This document shows, one piece after another, positions 45,001 to 53,427 of a stretch of 64,000 bases of DNA. The notes under the pieces were generated by a model. The model worked only from the letters and a program-made list of their open reading frames with translations, had not been told where the DNA came from and made no database searches. Location: contig JADKAV010000002.1 in NCBI GenBank assembly GCA_016719135.1, forward strand, positions 1 to 64,000, in the 5' to 3' direction. Position 1 is the stretch's first letter. The number at the start of each line of letters is the position of its first letter. The position numbers and the translations under genes are program-made. The DNA is from Micrococcales bacterium (GTDB lineage: Bacteria > Actinomycetota > Actinomycetes > S36-B12 > UBA10799).

Positions 45001-45847
45001 ACCATTTCCGTGACTGGTGGCCCGTCCGGATCGACGCTTGCAGACTTCGAACCGCTGCAGGACTGCTTCCGGTACGACGACCAGGATCAGGAGCAGGCCG
45101 GCCTCATGGCTGAGTACTCCGGCGATCTGCGCGACCCCACGATCACCCTCGGCGCGCGCGACCACATGGCCTGTCTGGGCGCCACCGTTCCGGACATGGG
45201 CCAATCTCGCTGTACCGGTTCTCGCTGGAGTCGCGCAAGCTCAACGACCGCAACCCCAAGTTCTGCCTCTACCTGCGCGGCCCGGACCGTTGCCAGAAAC
45301 TGCCGACAGGCGGGCCGTGGAAGATGCGTTGGACGCCGTTCGCCGCTCTGGTCAATCCGAGCGCCAAGGCGGTAGAGACACGGGTCTACCTGTACGGCCT
45401 ACGCGACCTGGATGGCCAGGAGCAGGCCCGGGTCGAGTACCGGTCGATCCGGCTCAATCCGGTGGCCTCTCCCAGCGCGGTCGTGCTGGTCCGCCAACCT
45501 GAAGGCAAGGCCGCCAACCTCATGGCAGGCCGGACCATCCGCGCGGTCCACTCCCATCAACCCGGCCCGCACCGATGTCACCGTCGGGCCGGAAGCGCCG
45601 CGCTGGTCGCCTTGACCCAGACGAACGCCCCCGGATGGAACCTGACGGCTTCGGCAAGTCGTCGGCCCCCAGGGGCTGGATGGCGTCATGGGTGGTCGAT
45701 GGCCAGGCTGTTGACGGCAGTGCCAGGTATCTGCCCTCATCGAAGAGCCGCTTGGCCCTGTACCTCCTGCCGATAGCCGTGGTCGCCGCCTTCCTCGCCA
45801 TATGGGCCGGGACACTCTGGCGCCGACGCAGGGGAGGTGCGCGCTGA
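42092..45847 (+). pseudogene. AftD-like arabinofuranosyltransferase-type membrane protein, broken by about ten frame changes
   Basis: One long gene of about 1,250 residues is split over all three plus frames. Frame 2 from ATG 42092 to about 43258 encodes eleven or so helices of a GT-C transferase, ending FWLFREPMSKLG, the pre-catalytic pattern of the DUF3367/AftD group. Further blocks follow in frame 0 (VEGVVHRWRHRGSKSTRW), frame 1 (LPLDDYYQMPTKWGFFGVDS, TRTSNGELELWQTKP) and others (VYDCNNYEPRPAPELKLRKR; RMEYRMVEGKRPQICLW; LYRFSLESRKLNDRNPKFC; ARVEYRSIRLNPVASPSAVV; QTNAPGWNLTA) to a last helix LALYLLPIAVVAAFLAIWAG and basic tail. Most breaks are explained by one lost C or G. The TGA shares one base with the next ATG. 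Confidence 0.75.
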
Positions 45848-46857
45848 TGGATGACGAATCGGCGAGGGAGTCGCAGTCTGACCGGTCGGTTGCTGGAGCC
45901 GGCGTTCAGTTCCTTCGTGGTCGGCGAGCCATTGGCTCCATTCTCGTAGGCGTGGCGTTGGTCGTCGGGGTACTGCTGCTCCTGCGTTCTTGCGGTGAAG
46001 AGCAGCCACAGAGCGTGACGATCGTGGCTGCAGGAGACATGGGCTGCGCTCCCGAGGATCCCGCGACCGGCAGCGCCCGTGAGTGCAAGGCGCAGGAAGT
46101 GTCCGACATCGCAGTCGGCCTGAAGCCCTACGCGTTCATGGGACTCGGGGACTATCAGTACGAGATCCCTACCACCGAGGGCTACAACTACGTCTACGCC
46201 CCGAGTTGGGGCCGGTTGCGCGACATCACCTACCCGGCGCTGGGCAATCAGGAGTACAAGGTGAATGAGGCCAACACGTTCCGGACCTACTTCGCGGAGC
46301 GCGCGGGCCCTGAACAGGGCTACTGGTCTGTCGAACTCGGACAGTGGCATGTGGTCGTCCTCAATTCCAATTGCACCGTGGTGACTGGCGGATGCGCATC
46401 GGGATCCCCTCAGCAGAAGTGGCTTGAGTCGGACCTGGCCAACAGCACGGCCCGATGCAAAATGGCCGTGTGGCACCATCCCCGCTGGTCCAACGGCATT
46501 GCGGGCTCGGACGCGCGCACGTCGGCGCTGTACGACACTCTGCTCGACAACAACGTCGACGTTCTGCTGTCCGGCCACGAGGCTGACTACGAACGTTTCG
46601 CCCCACTCGATGGCAGTGGACAGCCGATCGCCGGTGGAGTCCGCCAGTTCGTGGTCGGAACCGGCGGACAGGTCACCTACGACCCGGAGGTCGGAAACGC
46701 AAAGTGGCGAGCGAAGGCGAAACCAGTTCCCAGCGAGTTCATGGACACCAAACACCACGGCGTCCTTCGACTTACCTTGAATCCAACTTCGTATGACTGG
46801 TCCTTCTTCGCTCTCGGCAAGGGAGTCGTCGATTCCGGATCGGCTGAGTGCTCCTGA
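45847..46857 (+). CDS. Membrane-anchored metallophosphoesterase
   Basis: 336 residues: cytoplasmic polar stretch, one helix (GSILVGVALVVGVLLLLRSC), then a calcineurin-like phosphoesterase: VAAGDMG, GLGDYQYE, LGNQEYKV (family GNHE), VWHHPRW and LSGHEADYERF, the H-x-H-like final motif. All metal-ligand positions are in order, with Gln replacing the His of GNHE. Purple-acid-phosphatase-like. ATG at 45847 overlaps the upstream stop (TGATG) and follows GGGGAGG. Confidence 0.88.
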   Translation: MDDESARESQSDRSVAGAGVQFLRGRRAIGSILVGVALVVGVLLLLRSCGEEQPQSVTIVAAGDMGCAPEDPATGSARECKAQEVSDIAVGLKPYAFMGLGDYQYEIPTTEGYNYVYAPSWGRLRDITYPALGNQEYKVNEANTFRTYFAERAGPEQGYWSVELGQWHVVVLNSNCTVVTGGCASGSPQQKWLESDLANSTARCKMAVWHHPRWSNGIAGSDARTSALYDTLLDNNVDVLLSGHEADYERFAPLDGSGQPIAGGVRQFVVGTGGQVTYDPEVGNAKWRAKAKPVPSEFMDTKHHGVLRLTLNPTSYDWSFFALGKGVVDSGSAECS

Positions 46858-46882
46858 ACCCGCCCGTCACCTGGGCCACTGG

Positions 46883-48124
46883 TCACGGGGGTCCTCTGGT
46901 CTGGGTGATGACGGGAATCGCGTATGTGTCCATGGTGATGGTGTAGCGGCCCAGGTGCAGATCGTGATGACACCGTGAGCAGAGCAGGGCCAAATTTGAC
47001 AGGTCGGTTCTCCCGCCGTCTTTCCAGTGGTGGATGTGGTGGGCCTGGCAGTATCGCGGTGCCCGCCCGCAGCGGATACAGCCACGGTCTCTGGCGATCA
47101 GCGCCGCCCACTGCGCCGCCGACGCCAGGCGTCGGGTGCGGCCCAGCGCGAGTGGCACGAAGGTGCCTTTCACCTTCAGCCCGAAGATCACCGTGCACGC
47201 CGCGGCACACGACAGCAGGTCGAAGTTGTCAGCCCCGAGTGGGGTGCCGTCGGTCAAACACGCCCCGTTTCCGGCCGGCAGGTTGTCCAAATCCACCAGG
47301 ATGGACACTGCGGACACCCCCAGCGGGCGCTGATTATTAGCAGCCGCGTTGGCCATGTCCGCCAAGGCGTCTGCCCGGCGCTGCGCCGGGGTGGTCGTGT
47401 CCAGGGTGTCCGGCGTGCGGGTGAACGCGGCCAGGGTTTCGGCCAGCACCGCCCCGTCGACCTCATCGAGCATGCCGGTGATCGCCCACATCCCGTTCGC
47501 GCGGGCGGACAGCCGCAGGGAGCGTTTGGCGCGTTGCTGCTCGAGGGTCAAATCCAGATGGGTCGGGTTGTGGGCGTCAGCCACGGTCTGCAACACCCGG
47601 CGCACCTCACTGGCGTCGGTGGCTTTGGCCAGGGCAACCACCGCCGGTTGCGCGGACGGGAAGTCATCGATGTGCGGGGCCGCGGCCAGGATCTGATGGA
47701 CATGCAACCCCGAAATCGCGCCCTGAGCGTATGCGTCGGCCACCACCGGCAGATCCTGCAACTGCTTGGCAGTGTTCACCATCCCCGACCCCACCGCCAC
47801 CGGACTGTTCGTGGCGATCGCCACCAAAGACCCCGACGTCCCGGCGCCCAGCACCCGGGAATCCCCACCGGCATCGGCGGCGCCAGCCAGACCGGTCAGA
47901 TACGCCTCCAGCCGGTTGCGCAACTCCGCGGTGTGCCGCATCGCCGCGGCGCGTTCCTCCGCGCACAGCAGCTCGGGGTCCGGCAGCGCATCTATATCGT
48001 CGTTGATCTGGTCGAATCCGGCCGGGGCGACAGTCGGTAGGGAGGCGCGGATCCGGGCCCGGCGGTGCGCCGCCCGCGACACATCGAAGAACGACGACGA
48101 AGCAGCAGTAGCAGTAACGGCCAT
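46883..48124 (-). CDS. DUF222/HNH endonuclease-domain protein (REP13E12-like)
   Basis: 413 residues. DUF222 helical N-terminal two-thirds (LPDPELLCAEERAAAMRHTAELRNRLEAYL; LRLSARANGMWAITGMLDEVDGAVLAETL) and a C-terminal HNH nuclease: CIRCGRAPRYCQAHHIHHWKDGGRTDLSNLALLCSRCHHDLH, with both Cys pairs and the His cluster. These genes are multi-copy in many actinobacteria and may belong to mobile or repeated loci. ATG at 48124 preceded by GGGGGT. A tandem-repeat tract lies immediately upstream. Confidence 0.9.
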   Translation of the reverse strand: MAVTATAASSSFFDVSRAAHRRARIRASLPTVAPAGFDQINDDIDALPDPELLCAEERAAAMRHTAELRNRLEAYLTGLAGAADAGGDSRVLGAGTSGSLVAIATNSPVAVGSGMVNTAKQLQDLPVVADAYAQGAISGLHVHQILAAAPHIDDFPSAQPAVVALAKATDASEVRRVLQTVADAHNPTHLDLTLEQQRAKRSLRLSARANGMWAITGMLDEVDGAVLAETLAAFTRTPDTLDTTTPAQRRADALADMANAAANNQRPLGVSAVSILVDLDNLPAGNGACLTDGTPLGADNFDLLSCAAACTVIFGLKVKGTFVPLALGRTRRLASAAQWAALIARDRGCIRCGRAPRYCQAHHIHHWKDGGRTDLSNLALLCSRCHHDLHLGRYTITMDTYAIPVITQTRGPP

Positions 48125-48210
48125 AGGACACCCCCGATCGACACAAGAACCTTGAATGTCGTATCGGAAGGCCGGTGCCCACCGCGACGTCGCTCCACGA
48201 GCTGACGAAA

Positions 48211-48245
48211 ACCAACTACCAACTACCAACTACCAACTACCAACT
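48211..48245. repeat. Heptamer microsatellite (accaact)5
   Basis: Five perfect tandem copies of accaact, 86 bases before the HNH gene start, adjoining a 46-bp minisatellite. Confidence 0.95.
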
Positions 48246-48560
48246 ACCTGTTTCGAACCATAAACCCAGGCTGTGACATCTTCCCTGATCTACCTGTTCG
48301 AACCATAATCCCAGGGTGCGACATCCTGCCCGAACCACCTATTTCGAACCATAAACCGGACCTGCGACATCCTCCCCGGACTACCTGTTTCGAACCATAA
48401 ACCCAGGCTGTGACATCTCCTCCCGAGCTACTGATTCACACCATAAACGGGACCTGTGACATTTCCCCCGATCACTGATTCACACCATAGACCGACCCTC
48501 TGACAAGACCGTCGAGCCAGATGAGCACTACCGATTCACACCACAAACACGCCGTCCGAC
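48246..48560. repeat. Degenerate 46-bp minisatellite, about seven copies
   Basis: Anchor ttcgaaccata or ttcacaccata recurs at 48252, 48297, 48343, 48389, 48435, 48479 and 48535 (steps 45, 46, 46, 46, 44, 56). A typical unit runs ctacctgtttcgaaccataa then acccaggctgtgacatc. Copies 1 and 4 are nearly identical; copies 5-7 use the ttcacacc variant and decay. It fills most of the 586-base gap between the HNH and fibronectin-III genes; 48561-48671 shows no clear gene. Confidence 0.85.
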
Positions 48561-48671
48561 AAGCGACCGTTTCTCCCGGCGTCAGAGAGGACCGGCCTTG
48601 CGCAAGCACGCAGGCGCCTCATCCACCGCCCACTCACGGCACTTGCAATCCTGCTGGTATGCCGACACAGA

Positions 48672-48689
48672 CTTGAGGTTCTCTTGAAC
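48672..48689 (+). promoter_or_regulatory. 18-bp direct repeat, site 4 (upstream of the FnIII protein)
   Basis: CTTGAGG-TTCT-CTTGAAC, then 21 bases to the GTG at 48711. Its half-sites are one of each form seen at sites 1 and 2. Confidence 0.65.
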
Positions 48690-48710
48690 CTCGGTGGGCA
48701 TTCTGCCCAA

Positions 48711-50510
48711 GTGAAACCAAACACCTCTTTCAGAAAACGGACGATCGCAGCCGCGGTTGCGGTCTCAACCGCCTCACTGTCACTCGTCCCTGCATTCTCC
48801 GCGTTCGCCGCGGGCCCGAAGGCTCCTGGCAGTCTCAAGGTGGAAAGGGTCGGCGACGGCTAAGAGCTTTCCATCTCATGGCGATCAGTACAGAACATCG
48901 ACCACTACACCGTCACGGTCTTTGACGGCAAGAAGGACGTGTCGCAGGTGGTTGACGCCAAAACCGACACCATGACGGTCAAGGCGCCAGGCACTTGCAC
49001 GCGCTACCAGGTGCGTGTTGCCGCAGTCGACGCCGACGGCGCCACAGCATCCACGGGAACCTACCGCATTGCGCCATTGGCTCCCGGCGGAGTCAGCAAT
49101 CTCAACCTCGACCGCAGTGCAGACGGCACCAGGGCGGTCGCCTTCTGGGACAGCCCGCGTAACCCGGGTATGGGCGGCGTGACCCACTACGAGGTCAAAC
49201 TGAAGCAGCTCAGCAACGGCAAGATCGTCGACGAGCAGAAGACCGATTCGACCAAGGTGGAGTTCAACGACTTGGATCCGAAACGCACCTACGCCGCGAA
49301 GATCACTGCGAACAACGAGTACGGATCATGTGTGACGAGCACCAGTCTGCTGCGCAACGAGAAGCCTGCTGAGCCGACCAACCTCACCGTCGTTCGGGAT
49401 GCTTCCGCCTCGGCACTGGTGAACCTGCAGTGGACAGAACCCAAGTGGCGTGGCTACGGCAGCATCGATGCCTACGAGGTGCTCTACCGGTGGGCCGGGT
49501 CCAAAGAGGTCTTGAAGGAGAAGGTTCCGGCCGACAAAACGTCGATGGTGCTCAAACTGGATCCGGGCAAGCAGTGGGTCTTCCAGGTGCGCGCGGTCGG
49601 CAGCGAGCGCGGCAACCTGTCACGCGCGGTGACCCTGCTCAAGGATGGCGCCCCGGGCACCGAGGAACTTGACCCGGCGGTCACCATCACCGAGACCGAC
49701 GGCACTGTGGACCTCTCGTTCACCGGTCCGGTGGGATCCAGCAAGAAGTACCCAAACATGCTGCTGAAGATCCAGCCGACCGTGGGCAACAAGGGCTTCA
49801 GCGACGCGCACGTCGTGTCCAACAACGCGGGCGAGGCATCTTTCACGCAGGTTCCGTGCGGCGTCTACACCGTCACTGTGACCGGTCTTGGCCCGGACAA
49901 GGAGTCCAAGGAATTCGGCCGCCAGGTCATCAACCGCTGCGACACCGGGATGATCGCGGCCGACCAGTGGAAGCTGGTGTTCGGCAGGGCCGACATCAAG
50001 GGCAACCAGGTTGACATGCGCTACGGCAACGAGTCACGGGTCATGTCGACCACGAAGCGCGCATCCAAGAACGCAGTGTTCACCACCGAAGCCACTCTGC
50101 GCTCCGGCTGGGGGTACGGCATCTGGACCCGCGCGTCGCTGGAGAAGGGCGCATCAGTGAGCGGCTACTCCTTCCAGTACGACCCCGGCTACGCGAATGT
50201 CAACGCCGGCTTCGGCAAGGCCCTGCTGCTGCGCCTCTGGGAGAACGGCAAGGAGTGTGGAACCCCGATCGCCAAGGTCAAGTGGCCGAAGGGGCTCGAG
50301 GTGAACGACAAGCACAAGATCGTCGTTGTCAACGAGGGTGACACCCTGTACGCCTCGATCGACGGCATCAAGATGTTCGATGTGCCGAGCCTGAAGACAG
50401 CGATCAAAACCTCAGGCTGCAAGATGGCTGAGCCGGACGGGACCGAGGTCGGGTTCCGCAGCTGGAACGCCTCCTCGTCGGTGCTGTTCGAAAACACGAC
50501 GCTGAGCTAA
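48711..50510 (+). CDS. Secreted fibronectin type III protein with an in-frame TAA
   Basis: 599 codons. GTG 48711 opens a signal peptide (RKRTIAAAVAVSTASLSLVP, cleaved near FAAG). About three FnIII domains follow: (i) PGSLKVERVGDG-stop-ELSISWRSVQNIDHYTV, (ii) VSNLNLDRSADGTRAVAFWDSP, (iii) PTNLTVVRDASASALVNLQW. The C-terminal 180 residues resemble a concanavalin/LamG-like fold (AVFTTEATLRSGWGYGIWTRA, KHKIVVVNEGDTLYASIDG). A TAA at 48861-48863 interrupts domain 1, while the frame and domain pattern continue unbroken on both sides. Start and signal peptide are supported by the upstream direct repeat. Confidence 0.8.
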
Positions 50511-50522
50511 ATCCTCACAGAG

Positions 50523-50557
50523 AATGGGGCCGTCCGCACGCCGCGGATGGCCCCATT
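50523..50557. terminator. Bidirectional terminator hairpin
   Basis: aatggggccgtccg / cggatggccccatt, a 14-bp stem with one mismatch-type pair, in the 67-base gap between convergent genes ending at 50510 and 50578. Confidence 0.75.
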
Positions 50558-50577
50558 TCCATGTCAGTTTCCGGAGC

Positions 50578-50829
50578 CTATGGCAGCAGATCGAAGCTGC
50601 GACGGAATTCGATCAGCTCATCGGCCAATGCTTCCTGTCGGTCCAACGGCGCGTCGTTGCCGATCACGATCAGTTGGTCGGACCATCCATGGACCTGCAC
50701 CCGCGGAACCCGGCGTTCGGTCATCGTCTGCAGCAATGCGTAGAAGTCCTCTTCGCGCGGCGCCAGCCGTTCTGGTGACAGTTGCCGCAAGCGGTCGGCG
50801 GTGCGCTGCACCTGCATCTCGTAGCTCAC
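50578..50829 (-). CDS. Small hypothetical protein coupled to SGNH hydrolase
   Basis: 83 residues, soluble, alpha/beta pattern (QVQRTADRLRQLSPERLAPREEDFYALLQTM then VQVHGWSDQLIVIGNDAPLDRQEAL). GTG start overlaps the upstream hydrolase stop by four bases. Family not recognised. Confidence 0.65.
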   Translation of the reverse strand: MSYEMQVQRTADRLRQLSPERLAPREEDFYALLQTMTERRVPRVQVHGWSDQLIVIGNDAPLDRQEALADELIEFRRSFDLLP

Positions 50830-51797
50830 GAGGGACCGGCCACCGACTCCTCGACCTCAGGCATCGGACGCCTGCGCACCCGGCGGATCAAGGCCCACGG
50901 CCCGCGGGGCCCGCGCCCACCGGCCTGCAGGTGAGTCCCTGCTTCCTGGGCCGCATCCACGGCGGCCTCCGCGAGCTCCATCACCTCAGCGGAGGTCTCA
51001 TCACCGGGCTGCGGGGTGTCCAATGCAGCGAGGACTGCGGGGAACAGGACCTGGGTGACACGCTCGTAACCCTCCGGACCGGGGTGGAACCTGTCCTCGG
51101 CGAACAGGTCCGGATCAGCGCTGAACTCCTCCCCCAGTTCGTCAGCCAACGACACCACGTGCGCACCTTGGCGCACACAGGCGATCATCTGAGCGGCCGC
51201 GAGCTGCCGGCTCAAGCGACGCGCCACCCATCGCAACGGCTGCGGAATGGGACGCACCGAGCCGACGTCCGGACACGTCGCCACCACCACCTGGCAACCC
51301 ACCTCGCGCAACCGGCGCACCGAGTCCTCGAGGTGGCCTACAGCCGCCTGCGGCCTGCCCACATGCGTGACGTCGTTGGCCCCGATGATGATCACCGCGA
51401 CCTGCGGGCGCATGTGCAGGGCCCGGTCCACCTGACCTGGCAGATCCGCACTTCGCGCCCCGACAGTGGCAGCATTCATGAGCCGCACCGGCCGATCCAG
51501 GACGTTACTGATCCCCTGCGCGAGCATGGCGCCGGGAGTGTTGAAGGTGTGTTCAGCGCCGAGGCCTGCGGCCAGTGAGTCCCCGAGCATCACGAAGCGC
51601 TGCGAGGTGCCCGTCCGGCGCGGCCCGTACAAGCGGTCCGCATAGGGCGCGGCAGAACGCCGGATTCCGATCTCTTTGCGCGCGTGACGTCCCTGCGCGA
51701 ATGCGACGCCAAAGGCCGCGGCGCCGGCTCCGATCAATCCGCCACCTCCGTAGGCCGCCGCCATCGCGATGCGCTTGGCATGCGTGGCGCGGATCAC
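50826..51797 (-). CDS. SGNH/GDSL-type hydrolase
   Basis: 323 residues. One N-terminal helix (MAAAYGGGGLIGAGAAAFGVAFA), then SGNH blocks: block I VMLGDSLAAGLG (Ser), block II Gly in VGARSADLPG, block III IGANDVTH (Asn), block V EDRFHPGPEGY (Asp and His). Probably a membrane-anchored esterase. GTG at 51797 starts 16 bases after the MBL gene stop and is preceded by AAGGG. The C-terminal 80 residues are Ala/Glu- then Arg-rich. Confidence 0.88.
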   Translation of the reverse strand: MIRATHAKRIAMAAAYGGGGLIGAGAAAFGVAFAQGRHARKEIGIRRSAAPYADRLYGPRRTGTSQRFVMLGDSLAAGLGAEHTFNTPGAMLAQGISNVLDRPVRLMNAATVGARSADLPGQVDRALHMRPQVAVIIIGANDVTHVGRPQAAVGHLEDSVRRLREVGCQVVVATCPDVGSVRPIPQPLRWVARRLSRQLAAAQMIACVRQGAHVVSLADELGEEFSADPDLFAEDRFHPGPEGYERVTQVLFPAVLAALDTPQPGDETSAEVMELAEAAVDAAQEAGTHLQAGGRGPRGPWALIRRVRRRPMPEVEESVAGPS

Positions 51798-51813
51798 CGG
51801 GGCGGCCCTTCGG

Positions 51814-52524
51814 TCACCGAACGACACCCTCGCGGCGCAGAAATCCACGCACGGTCTCCCGCGCCGCCGTATCGATCTGCGGGCCGTGGGTGAAGGCCGC
51901 AACCCGGTAGTCGAGGTCGCCGAGAACCGCCGCAGTTCGCTTGGTCAACGGAAAGTCGGTGCAGAAGACTTTGACCGGCCAGGTCATGCGGGCGTTCATG
52001 TTGAAAATGGAGTCACCGGTGATGAGTACCCCGGACTCCTGGTGGATCAGACTGATGTGCCCCGGCGTGTGACCTGGGGTGTGGTGCACCGACATCCCGC
52101 CGGCCACGTCCAGCACGTCCCCGTCCTGCACTGTGGCGGCAACCGGGCATGGCGTCCATCCCGTCCCCGGCAGGCGGTTGAGCACTGTCATCATCCGTGA
52201 CCCTGTCGCAGGGGGGCTTCCGCGACGGACGTACTGCGCATCATCGACGTGCACGGTGACGCCCCGGGCCTGCGACTGTTCGACCACCTTCGCGGCGGAT
52301 CCCGCATGGTCCAAATGGGCGTGGGTCAGGACCAGCCGCTGCACATCGCGTGGGTGCTTGCCGATCTGCGCGAGCCCGGCGACGATGCGCTTGTTCGCGA
52401 ACCGGGTGCCGGCATCGACCAGTGTGACCGAGCCGTCCTCTTCGACGAATGCGAAGGAGTTGATGAAGTCGCCCGCGGTCGGGATCCGATGGACCCCCTG
52501 ACCGAGGGCGACGACACCAGCCAT
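51814..52524 (-). CDS. Metallo-beta-lactamase-fold hydrolase
   Basis: 236 residues. Zinc motif THAHLDHAG, second His in HHTPGHTPGHIS, Asp in ITGDSIF, and late FTHGPQID. Similar to glyoxalase II-like/lactonase-like MBL enzymes; substrate unknown. Its ATG directly follows the upstream TAG with no gap, so it is co-transcribed with the Bax-inhibitor-like gene and SGNH hydrolase. Confidence 0.9.
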   Translation of the reverse strand: MAGVVALGQGVHRIPTAGDFINSFAFVEEDGSVTLVDAGTRFANKRIVAGLAQIGKHPRDVQRLVLTHAHLDHAGSAAKVVEQSQARGVTVHVDDAQYVRRGSPPATGSRMMTVLNRLPGTGWTPCPVAATVQDGDVLDVAGGMSVHHTPGHTPGHISLIHQESGVLITGDSIFNMNARMTWPVKVFCTDFPLTKRTAAVLGDLDYRVAAFTHGPQIDTAARETVRGFLRREGVVR

Positions 52525-53355
52525 CTAGTTGTTGCTGTTCAGGATCGCCAGGAACCGCAGGATCTCCAGGTACAGCCACACCAGCGTGACCACCAGACCC
52601 AGGGTCATGCGCCAGGCGAACACCTCCGGGGCACCCTCGTTGACAGCTTGCTCGATCGCCGCGAAGTCGAGGTTCAGGGAGAACGCCGCCAGCGCCACAC
52701 CGGCCACACACAGCAGCAGCCCGAGACCACCGACGCCGTAGAAGCCCCAGCCGCCACCCACGCCGAACAGCGCTCCGACAAAACTGGCCAGCGCGATCAC
52801 CAGGTAGGAGATCATGGCGACCATCATGACCTTCATGAAGGTGCCGTTGACCTTGATGATGCGGGTGCGGTAAAGGACGAGCATCGTCCCAAATGCGACC
52901 AGCGTGCCGAGCACAGCCTGTCCAACGATGTTCGTTCCGTTGCCGAACTGGTTCACGTAGTCCTGGAAGATCAGGCTGATTCCACCGAGGAACACACCTT
53001 CGACTGCGGCGTACGACAGCACGATCCCGGCCTTGGGGACCTTGCGGAAAGCGCCGAAGAAGAAAAGTCCCAGTCCGACGAGCATCGCGACGAACGGCAG
53101 CCACGGCATCGATGGGGTGAGCACCCAACCGATCCCTGCACCGATCAACAGGACGACGAACGCCATGCCGGTACGCATGACCACGTCGTCGATGGTCATG
53201 GCCCTATCGGTCGCGGGCCTGCCGATCGTGGGAGCCGTCTGCTGGTCCAGGGTGGCGGTTCCAGCCGCGGCCTGCTGGTAGGCGTTCACACCCTCGTTGT
53301 ACGCAAACCCCGGCTGCTTCTCGATGTTGCGAAACATCGGATTTCTGGATTCCAT
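52525..53355 (-). CDS. Bax inhibitor-1/YccA family membrane protein
   Basis: 276 residues, seven helices after a 65-residue polar N-terminus (NPMFRN...YNEGVNAYQQA). The actinobacterial pattern is clear: VEGVFLGGISLIFQDYVN, VNGTFMKVMMVAMISYLVIALASF, LEILRFLAIL. Family members are pH-sensitive calcium-leak channels. The ATG at 53355 follows a perfect AAGGAGG; an upstream in-frame ATG would lie inside that Shine-Dalgarno region. Confidence 0.92.
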   Translation of the reverse strand: MESRNPMFRNIEKQPGFAYNEGVNAYQQAAAGTATLDQQTAPTIGRPATDRAMTIDDVVMRTGMAFVVLLIGAGIGWVLTPSMPWLPFVAMLVGLGLFFFGAFRKVPKAGIVLSYAAVEGVFLGGISLIFQDYVNQFGNGTNIVGQAVLGTLVAFGTMLVLYRTRIIKVNGTFMKVMMVAMISYLVIALASFVGALFGVGGGWGFYGVGGLGLLLCVAGVALAAFSLNLDFAAIEQAVNEGAPEVFAWRMTLGLVVTLVWLYLEILRFLAILNSNN

Positions 53356-53427
53356 GTATTCCTCCTTAGTCACCAGGATACGGGTATCCAGGTCGGCCCG
53401 CCAAACCCTCAGGCGGTGTCGAAATCG

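Noticed and set aside
48246..48560. CRISPR array
   Set aside because: The whole 46-bp unit repeats with gradual decay; there are no distinct spacers, no constant repeat and no cas genes.
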